DNA from: Spirochaeta sp.
Lineage (GTDB): Bacteria; Spirochaetota; Spirochaetia; DSM-2461
Reading direction: 5' to 3'
Assembly (NCBI GenBank): GCA_030592625.1
Contig: JAUVIY010000152.1
Location: 1 to 6,453 of the forward strand
DNA: 6,453 bases
The translations under genes and the position numbers were made by a program. Under the pieces are notes generated by a model. It was not told where the DNA came from. It was given only the letters and a program-made list of their open reading frames with translations, and made no database searches. Positions 1-5,737 of the stretch are shown here, piece by piece. Numbering within the stretch: position 1 is the first letter of the stretch; each line of letters begins with the position of its first letter.

Positions 1-2718
1 ATAGCTGAGGAATACATCCATCAGGCCATGGATATATTCAGAAGTATCGGGCGTACCGGGGAGGTTGCGACAGGATACGGTAATCTGGGCGATACTCTGG
101 CTGATATCGAGAGATATGATGAAGCTGAATCAGCCTATCGGGAATCCTTAAGACTCTACCGGGAAATCGGTGATCTGGCCGGTGCGGCTGCAGCCTTCCT
201 GAGCTTGTCCGTATTATATGCAGAGAAAAACGATTCCCCTAACGCCATTGAGGCGGGGAAAGCGGCATTAGCCATCTATGAGGATATTGACTATCCGCCG
301 GGTATCGTCCGGACTTCTTCGACAATGGCTGCGGCTTATGATGAATCAGGGGATTATGAATTGGCCTTTGCTCTTTCCAATCAGGCACTTTCCGGTGCAC
401 GAAAATTGTCCGATCCCGGCCTGACGGCTCGTATACTGGGGAATCACGGTGTCCTGTACAGTAACCGCGGGCGATATTCCGAGGCAATCGATTGTTTTGA
501 GGAAGCTATGGCCATAGCGAAAAACCTCAAACTTCCCCTGGATATCGGAGCGCTCAGATTAAATCTGGCAGGAGGTTATGAATCCCTCGGGCGATTCGAT
601 GAGGCATTGGGTCACCTCAGAATGGCTCATGATACTTTTGCAGACCTCGGGATAAAAGGAAAAGTCGCATACGCCCTCCATCTTCAATCCTCTTTGTACC
701 GGCAGTGGGGACGTTATGAGACCGCCGTGGAATATGAGGAGCAATCCCTGGCGATACGGCAGGAAACCGGAATGAAGGCGGACATAGCCGAGTCCTTGAA
801 TAATCTGGGTGTTCTCATGATGAACACCGGGGATCCTCACAGCTCCCGGCGCTTGTTGAATGAAGCGATGGCGATTTACCTGGAACTCGATCTGAAATCC
901 GGACGTCTTGCCGTTCATAACAATCTCGGATTACTCGATTTCGAGGAAGGTCAATATAACGACGCTGCCATCCAGTATCAGAAAGCCCTGGACCTCGCAG
1001 TAGAAACAGGAGATATGAATTCAAGAGGCACGATTGCCGGTAACGTCGCCGGAGCCCTGGTGGTTCTGGGAAACTATGATGAGGCTTTGGACTTATACGA
1101 GACGGCGCTCGATTCACTGGTTGAAACAGGAGCACAGGTCGGAATTGCCCGCGCTCATTCCAACATAGCCGCGACACTATGGTATCTGGAACGATACGAC
1201 GCGTCCGAAGGTCATTTTCTCCAATCCATTGAAATAAAGGAAGAATTACGGCGGACCGCAGAAGGTTCGCTGAGACGCGATTATATGGCGGCTCAGGTTC
1301 ACGGCTATAAGGGACTCGCAGCCTGCCGTATACGAATGGGAAAGTTCTCTGATGCCTTTGACGCGGTGGAAATGGCTTCTGCCCGCTATCTTGCCGAGCT
1401 GATCGGAGACGATTCGGTGATATCGTCCGGCGTGAGTATCGACGATTACAGGACCGGGCTTCCCGAAGGAACAGCGATTCTCAGCTTTGCCAATACGGAC
1501 TACTGGAACCCCATTTTGCTTATCGCGAACCGCTCTCTGGTTCATGGTGTGGAATCTGATCAACAGGAGCTGATACAAACCCTCATCGATCCCTACAGGG
1601 AGGACATGGAATATGTCGTGCCCGAAATCGTAGAGGGATTGACCGGCTCAAGAGAAAATTCCCCCCACGAGGCTCTGGCCGGGATTGTGAGTTACTACCG
1701 GGCCCTCATCACCAGCCCCTATCTCAGTCCTGCCGATGAAGATGCGATACATGATATTGCCCGGAAGCTGTACGTATTTCTGTTCGCGCCCCTGGAGGAT
1801 GAGCTGCGTGGAGTGGATGAACTGCGAATTATTCCCCAGGGCGCCCTGGCGTTCCTGCCCTTCGAAACCCTCATCATGCCCGACGGCCGTTATCTTGTAG
1901 AAGCCTATGACATCAGTTACCTACCGTCTCTCACGGTGGACTCTTTGCTCTCCGGCCGTATATACGGTGGCGATCGGCAGTCGATGCTGGCCTTCGGCGG
2001 GGCCGTTTATAACCAGCGTCGTTATGAACGGGACATGGAGGAGGTCCAGAGGAATCTCGAATACATCGAGAAGGAGGCCGTCTCTGCCCTCAGCCGGGGC
2101 CTGACGACCCGCCCGGTTTACAAAAAATTGGGGTTGATGAACTGGAGTAACCTGCCTGGAAGCCTGGAAGAAGTTGAGACGATACGGCGGATCGTACCTG
2201 ATGCCGTCGTATACAGTGGGGCCGATGTTTCGGAGCCTTTCGTGAAGGAACTGTCCGGAACCGGCGAGTTGGCACGATACGAAGTGATCCATTTCGCCAC
2301 TCACGGCATCGTCGTTCCTGAGATTCCGGATCTCTCTGCAGTAATTCTCTCCCTTTCAGAGGATGAGATGGGGGAGGAAGACGGATTTCTCAATGCCGGT
2401 GAGATAGCCGGACTGAATCTTCGTTCGGACTTCGTCAATCTGTCGGCTTGCGAGACGGGACTCGGGAAAATCGTTGCGGGGGAAGGGGTGGTCGGTCTTA
2501 CACAAGCCTTCCTGGTAGCTGGAGCGAATGGGATATCCGTTTCGTTATGGGAAGTCTCCGATGAGTCGACATCGAAGTTCATGACCGGACTTTATACAGA
2601 GGCCCGGGATGACGGTAATTATGCCCGATCCATGAACGTGATGAAGAGACGGTTCATCGCCGACCCGGAGCTGAACGCGCCCTTTTATTGGGCGCCTTTC
2701 GTGTACTACGGACAATGA
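1..2718 (+). CDS. TPR-CHAT protein (caspase-like peptidase), 5' end outside window
   Basis: The frame is open from base 1. The first ATG (base 28) lies inside a TPR helix, and the codons before it continue the repeat pattern, so the true start is upstream; residues below count from that ATG. Residues 10-409 are ten TPR units of exactly 40 residues, a protein-binding superhelix. A helical linker follows, then a CHAT domain at about 580-896. CHAT landmarks are 'IIPQGALAFLPFETL', 'LPGSLEEVETI', the 'HFATHG' motif with the catalytic His (His759, bases 2302-2304) and 'LSACETG' with the nucleophile Cys (Cys808, bases 2449-2451), then 'GEGVVGLTQAFLVAGA'. CHAT domains belong to the caspase/separase-like peptidases, and some TPR-CHAT proteins cleave partners on activation. 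The active site looks intact, so proteolysis is likely, but the substrate is unknown. Location is open because any signal peptide would lie outside the window. It is the first visible gene of the operon. Confidence 0.93.
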   Translation: MAEEYIHQAMDIFRSIGRTGEVATGYGNLGDTLADIERYDEAESAYRESLRLYREIGDLAGAAAAFLSLSVLYAEKNDSPNAIEAGKAALAIYEDIDYPPGIVRTSSTMAAAYDESGDYELAFALSNQALSGARKLSDPGLTARILGNHGVLYSNRGRYSEAIDCFEEAMAIAKNLKLPLDIGALRLNLAGGYESLGRFDEALGHLRMAHDTFADLGIKGKVAYALHLQSSLYRQWGRYETAVEYEEQSLAIRQETGMKADIAESLNNLGVLMMNTGDPHSSRRLLNEAMAIYLELDLKSGRLAVHNNLGLLDFEEGQYNDAAIQYQKALDLAVETGDMNSRGTIAGNVAGALVVLGNYDEALDLYETALDSLVETGAQVGIARAHSNIAATLWYLERYDASEGHFLQSIEIKEELRRTAEGSLRRDYMAAQVHGYKGLAACRIRMGKFSDAFDAVEMASARYLAELIGDDSVISSGVSIDDYRTGLPEGTAILSFANTDYWNPILLIANRSLVHGVESDQQELIQTLIDPYREDMEYVVPEIVEGLTGSRENSPHEALAGIVSYYRALITSPYLSPADEDAIHDIARKLYVFLFAPLEDELRGVDELRIIPQGALAFLPFETLIMPDGRYLVEAYDISYLPSLTVDSLLSGRIYGGDRQSMLAFGGAVYNQRRYERDMEEVQRNLEYIEKEAVSALSRGLTTRPVYKKLGLMNWSNLPGSLEEVETIRRIVPDAVVYSGADVSEPFVKELSGTGELARYEVIHFATHGIVVPEIPDLSAVILSLSEDEMGEEDGFLNAGEIAGLNLRSDFVNLSACETGLGKIVAGEGVVGLTQAFLVAGANGISVSLWEVSDESTSKFMTGLYTEARDDGNYARSMNVMKRRFIADPELNAPFYWAPFVYYGQ
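55..1254 (+). repeat. Ten tandem 40-residue TPR units (120-bp period)
   Basis: Starting at the Thr codon at base 55, the protein divides into ten consecutive units of exactly 40 residues with no insertion or deletion. Each has a helix A ending near a Leu/Ala-Gly or similar pair at positions 11-13, a Tyr/Phe or polar residue at 21, commonly an acidic-Ala pair at 23-24, and a helix B ending in a short turn. Units 2, 5, 6 and 10 show it well, for example 'RYDEAESAY', 'RYSEAIDCF', 'RFDEALGHL' and 'NYDEALDLY'. Bases 1-54 encode the last 18 residues of an earlier unit. The units are diverged in sequence, so this is an old protein repeat and not a DNA tandem repeat. Confidence 0.9.
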
Positions 2719-2726
2719 AAGTAAAA

Positions 2727-2732
2727 AAGGAG
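2727..2732 (+). promoter_or_regulatory. Ribosome binding site of the CHASE2-cyclase gene
   Basis: AAGGAG stands 5 nt before the ATG at 2738, in the 19-nt gap after the TPR-CHAT stop codon. It is the strongest Shine-Dalgarno match seen in the window and fixes the start of the cyclase gene. The gap is too short for a separate promoter and terminator, which supports co-transcription. Confidence 0.8.
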
Positions 2733-2737
2733 CTACC

Positions 2738-4492
2738 ATGCGATCCCTCATCTCAGCTGCAGCAATAGCGATTTTAACAATCCTGATTATCGGATTGTTT
2801 CCCAGTGACAGCATCATGGAACTCAAAAGCCGGGATTTGAGGGCGGAATTGGCGGACCGCCCCCCGGTTGCGGCGCCCATAGTGATTGTTGCCATAGATG
2901 ACGCATCCTTCAATGCGATCAATCTACGCTGGCCCTGGCCCAGGCAAATTCTGGCCGAGGGCATCAATATCGTATCCGAAGCCGGTGCCCGAGTCATCGG
3001 TCTTGATATCGCGCTGGGTGATGGCGGATATTTTCCCGGGGAGGATGAAGCCCTTGCTGAGGCACTGGTTGAATCAGGGAACGTCGTCATCCCGGCCAAG
3101 GTGGACCGGAGAGAACAGGGAGGATACGTTATAGACTATGTCGACGTTCCCCTGGATATTTTTTCCGAACCGGCCGGAGGTGTGGGATACGTCAATTTGC
3201 TGGTGGATAAAGACGGTTTTGTTCGACGGCTGGTTCCGATGAGCGAGACGGCCGGATCTGTATGGAATGCATTCGCCATCGAAATCCTCTCTGTTTTCAA
3301 TGGAGATGCCCGACTTCAGACAGGTACCGACGGGAGCCTTACCATCAATTATGCTGATGACGGCGCATTCCCCGTTGTGCCCTTTCACGAAGTTCTCGCC
3401 GGCAGTGCCGATATGGACCAATTTGACGGTGCGATTGTCCTGATCGGCGCCTGGTTCAAAGAATCGCACGATCTTTTTCTCACTCCTGTCGAATCGGTTT
3501 CCGGTCTTTACGGGGTTGAAGTTCATGCCCATGTCATCAACATGGTGCTCACCGATTCGTATCTTTCCTTAATTCCACGGTTGCCGGGTTTTCTTCTCAT
3601 CATAGCGATTTCCATTCTGTCCGCCGCCCTATTTGTCTGGAAGAAACCCAAGGTCAGCGTAATACTGGCGGTTCTTTTACTTCTGTTGATCTTTTCCGCC
3701 GGAGTTTGGGTCTATGATGCATTCGATACGATTCTGGAAATGATAAGGCCTCTGGCCGCCGTCGTCATCGCGTGGATCAGCGCCATATTCTATTACTATC
3801 TTGTCGTCGACAGGGAAAGGCGGGCCGTGCGGGCCACATTTTCCCGTTTCGTATCGAAAGAGGTGGTGGATCGCATGCTGGACAGCGGCAGCCCCATTGA
3901 GCTCGGCGGTGAGACCCGGGAGGTGGCCATATTCTTCTCCGATATATGCGGATTCACGACACTTTCGGAACGGATGTCGCCGGCCGAGGTAGTGGAGATG
4001 CTCAATGCCTATTTCACGGAAATGACCGATATCGTCTTTCGATATGAAGGGACACTCAATAAGTATATCGGAGATGCCATCATGGCTTTCTACGGGGCAC
4101 CGGTAGCGCTTGAAAATCCCGGGGAACGGGCGGTACTGGCTGCGCTGGAAATGCGGGACCGTCTTGCCGTGTTTAATGCTAATCGTCAGAACTCCGGTAA
4201 AGAGCCGGTGCGCATCGGGATGGGAATCCATATCGGCAGTGTACTGGTCGGGAACATCGGTTCGCCCCGGCAGATGGAGTATACTGTCATCGGGGATGCC
4301 GTAAACGTCGCGTCGCGTATCGAGGGTCTCACGAGGAAATTCGATACGGATCTTCTGATCAGCGGAGATCTGCATAATCGGGTAAGCCACCTTGTTAATG
4401 CCCGCAGCCTCGGTCCGGCCGAGGTTAAGGGAAAGTCCGAGCCGGTGATCGTGTTCGACATCAAAGGCTTGAAGGGAGATATCGATGAATAA
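2738..4492 (+). CDS. CHASE2-domain class III adenylate cyclase (membrane sensor)
   Basis: Predicted to make cAMP from ATP in response to a periplasmic signal. Residues about 5-22 form a first membrane helix. CHASE2 spans about 25-275, with landmarks 'VAIDDASF', 'WPWPRQIL', 'GARVIGLDI', 'GYVNLLVDKDGFVRRLVP', 'IVLIGAW' and 'GVEVHAHVINMVL'. Three more membrane helices lie at about 283-301, 305-326 and 336-355, followed by a linker helix and the cyclase domain at about 394-576. Both metal-binding Asp residues are present (Asp402 in 'FSDICGF', Asp446 in 'IGDAIMAF'). So are the Asn523/Arg527 pair ('VNVASR') and Lys442, which favours adenine. The second purine-contact position is Thr516 ('YTVIGD'), as in class IIIb cyclases. 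At 584 residues it appears full length. The start is set by AAGGAG at 2727. Its last 8 nt overlap the FecR gene. Guanylate cyclase activity is less likely; the ligand is unknown. Confidence 0.94.
   Translation: MRSLISAAAIAILTILIIGLFPSDSIMELKSRDLRAELADRPPVAAPIVIVAIDDASFNAINLRWPWPRQILAEGINIVSEAGARVIGLDIALGDGGYFPGEDEALAEALVESGNVVIPAKVDRREQGGYVIDYVDVPLDIFSEPAGGVGYVNLLVDKDGFVRRLVPMSETAGSVWNAFAIEILSVFNGDARLQTGTDGSLTINYADDGAFPVVPFHEVLAGSADMDQFDGAIVLIGAWFKESHDLFLTPVESVSGLYGVEVHAHVINMVLTDSYLSLIPRLPGFLLIIAISILSAALFVWKKPKVSVILAVLLLLLIFSAGVWVYDAFDTILEMIRPLAAVVIAWISAIFYYYLVVDRERRAVRATFSRFVSKEVVDRMLDSGSPIELGGETREVAIFFSDICGFTTLSERMSPAEVVEMLNAYFTEMTDIVFRYEGTLNKYIGDAIMAFYGAPVALENPGERAVLAALEMRDRLAVFNANRQNSGKEPVRIGMGIHIGSVLVGNIGSPRQMEYTVIGDAVNVASRIEGLTRKFDTDLLISGDLHNRVSHLVNARSLGPAEVKGKSEPVIVFDIKGLKGDIDE
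4472..4478 (+). promoter_or_regulatory. Ribosome binding site of the FecR-domain gene, inside the cyclase gene
   Basis: AAGGGAG lies 6 nt before the ATG at 4485, within the last codons of the cyclase gene. It supports the overlapping start, and suggests that ribosomes ending on the cyclase can begin the next gene. Confidence 0.65.
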
Positions 4493-5165
4493 ACGATTGC
4501 CGGTATACCTTCTGATATTTTTATCAACAGTGTCGGCCCATGCTTCCGAGGCTCTGATCCTGGAATTGTTCGGTCAGGTGAGTATTGTCGTCGAAAATGA
4601 TACGCGCCCGGCCCGGAAGGGGGATTCGCTTCTTCCAGGGCAGGGTGTCATCACCGGTCCCGACGGTACCGCTCTCATTCTTCTGTCGGACGGATCCCGA
4701 ATCGACCTGATGTCCAATAGCCATATCATCGTCAAGGAACAGGAAGGCGGTACCGGGGATAATCTGCTCGGACGCCTCTGGGGCAAAATCAGCGGAAAAT
4801 TCTCCGATACCGAAAGGGCGGCGGCCCATGCAGGTTCGGTGGGTACCGTCCGTTCGGGGCCGAAAGAGGAAACCCTGCGGGATTTCAATCTGTCGGATGA
4901 AGACGAGAAGAATCTGGCAGAGATTCTTGGACAGATGGATGATGAAGAATTGCCCCCTGAAAGCATCGAACTTATCAAGGCGCTGATACTCGAAGATTTC
5001 AGGCAATCGAGAAGAGCTGAAATCCAATACCTGCTGATTCTTGAAAATAATCCCGATGATGAGATTGTAATGGAGATGCTCATCGACCTGTACTTGAAGA
5101 ACAGGGCGCCGGGCAAGGCGAATGAAATGGCGGAGAGGAAGATGGCGATTGCCGGATCCGAATGA
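4485..5165 (+). CDS. Secreted FecR-domain protein with helical TPR-like tail
   Basis: A 226-residue protein. Residues 1-20 are a signal peptide: basic start MNKR, hydrophobic core 'LPVYLLIFLSTVSA' and a likely signal peptidase I cut after Ala-His-Ala20. There is no lipobox Cys, so it is probably soluble in the periplasm or otherwise exported. Residues about 27-125 match the FecR fold: 'GQVSIV', 'KGDSLLPGQGVITGPDG', 'ALILLSDGSRIDL' and a late 'SVGTVRSG' that resembles the GVRGT-type strand of the family. Residues 136-165 are very acidic and 172-222 look like one or two TPR-like helix pairs. Classical FecR has a cytoplasmic anti-sigma part and works with FecI and FecA. None of these is here, so this is a stand-alone FecR domain. 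It overlaps the cyclase gene by 8 nt and the next gene by 4 nt. A partner role for the periplasmic CHASE2 domain is plausible inference. Confidence 0.85.
   Translation: MNKRLPVYLLIFLSTVSAHASEALILELFGQVSIVVENDTRPARKGDSLLPGQGVITGPDGTALILLSDGSRIDLMSNSHIIVKEQEGGTGDNLLGRLWGKISGKFSDTERAAAHAGSVGTVRSGPKEETLRDFNLSDEDEKNLAEILGQMDDEELPPESIELIKALILEDFRQSRRAEIQYLLILENNPDDEIVMEMLIDLYLKNRAPGKANEMAERKMAIAGSE
5162..5165 (+). other. ATGA start/stop overlap (translational coupling)
   Basis: The ATG of the anchored protein shares bases with the TGA of the FecR gene. Upstream there is only a poor Shine-Dalgarno match (GGA at 5154-5156). This arrangement usually means the second gene is translated by ribosomes that have just finished the first. 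Confidence 0.7.
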
Positions 5166-5734
5166 AATGGAACGATCTTGATACAATTCAAAAGCGGTTT
5201 GTTGCCGTAGTTCTCACAATCGTATCGCTCTTTATTTGCGCTGTACTGATTGTAAATGCAGTTATGGATTCCAGGGCGCGAAGATACTCTTCCACGGATG
5301 CTACATTTTATACATTGAGTCAGTCGGACAAGGATCTGTTGACGATTCATGATACTGCCGGGCTACCCGGGGAGTATTATGAAATCCGGCCGCTATATGA
5401 AAGATTCTCAGCTCCATCATCAAAACAATCTTTGGGGGTATCCCGCGTATACCCTGACGGTGTTGTGTTCCATTACGAGGAATCCAAATGGTCGAAGAGA
5501 GGGAAATTACAGAAACAGGATCTCGAAAAGCTTCATGAACTCCTCGAATCGGATGAGTTGGCGACTCTCTTTGAAAAGGCCCGACAGGAAGGCCCTTGCG
5601 AACACGTCAGCGGTGGCTGGCGTTCATACTATGGCGATGAAGTCGGAGAAATCGCCTATAGTACAAGTAGTGATGGCGGTCTGATACCGGACACCCTGTG
5701 GGACTTGTCCCGTATCATCAACCAGGCGTATTGA
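5162..5734 (+). CDS. Small membrane-anchored protein of unknown family
   Basis: I do not recognise this 190-residue protein. Residues about 13-34 ('FVAVVLTIVSLFICAVLI' and following) form one membrane helix near the start, with basic residues on both flanks, so orientation is unclear. An N-in, C-out anchor is the usual arrangement. The soluble part holds a beta-like segment around 'SRVYPDGVVFHYEES', a charged helix 'QKQDLEKLHELLESDEL' (118-133) and a C-terminal part with one Cys (146), a 'GGW' and 'YYGDEVGEIAYST'. A beta segment with 'DG', then a helix of 'L..L..ll' type, then strands is common in small bacterial proteins of unknown role, but I cannot name a family. The start overlaps the FecR stop as ATGA and has only a weak GGA upstream, so reinitiation after the FecR gene is likely. 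It is the last gene of the visible operon. Confidence 0.78.
   Translation: MKWNDLDTIQKRFVAVVLTIVSLFICAVLIVNAVMDSRARRYSSTDATFYTLSQSDKDLLTIHDTAGLPGEYYEIRPLYERFSAPSSKQSLGVSRVYPDGVVFHYEESKWSKRGKLQKQDLEKLHELLESDELATLFEKARQEGPCEHVSGGWRSYYGDEVGEIAYSTSSDGGLIPDTLWDLSRIINQAY
5683..5716. terminator. Candidate 3'-end hairpin between convergent genes (weak)
   Basis: GATACCGGACA (5683-5693) and TGTCCCGTATC (5706-5716) pair at 10 of 11 positions around a 12-nt loop that itself holds CCC/GGG. The structure ends 15 nt before the plus-strand gene's stop codon and 21 nt beyond the minus-strand gene's stop. No T-run follows on either strand, so it is not a standard intrinsic terminator. It may stabilise mRNA ends, slow polymerase or be chance: by simple counting, about one such repeat is expected in a window this long when loops of 3-22 nt are allowed. 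Confidence 0.25.
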
Positions 5735-5737
5735 ATC

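Noticed and set aside
1..2718. Relation to the TPR-CHAT protease of type III-E CRISPR systems
   Set aside because: No CRISPR repeats, no Cas genes in the window. The shared architecture is general to the CHAT family.
2545..3099. Antisense open frame across the CHAT/cyclase junction
   Set aside because: It crosses a real gene boundary with a good ribosome binding site on the other strand and has no recognisable features.
3677..4390. Long antisense open frame (237 codons) inside the cyclase gene
   Set aside because: It lies fully opposite a strongly conserved cyclase domain, shows no recognisable motif and reads as His/Arg/Pro-rich mirror sequence.
2738..4492. Guanylate cyclase
   Set aside because: Guanylate cyclases usually have Glu where this protein has Lys442; the Lys/Thr pair favours ATP.
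4485..5165. Classical FecR anti-sigma regulator of iron uptake
   Set aside because: A signal peptide replaces the cytoplasmic anti-sigma part, and no sigma factor or TonB-dependent receptor is nearby.
5121..5170. Direct repeat AATGAAATGG at 5121-5130 and 5161-5170
   Set aside because: Ten bases only, lies in coding sequence and reflects Asn-Glu-Met type codons and the ATGA start; no sign of a mobile-element footprint.
4574..5350. Antisense open frame (258 codons) spanning the FecR and gene 4 region
   Set aside because: Ser/Ile/Arg-rich with no domain pattern. The plus-strand genes here have a signal peptide, a FecR domain, a membrane anchor and coupled starts.
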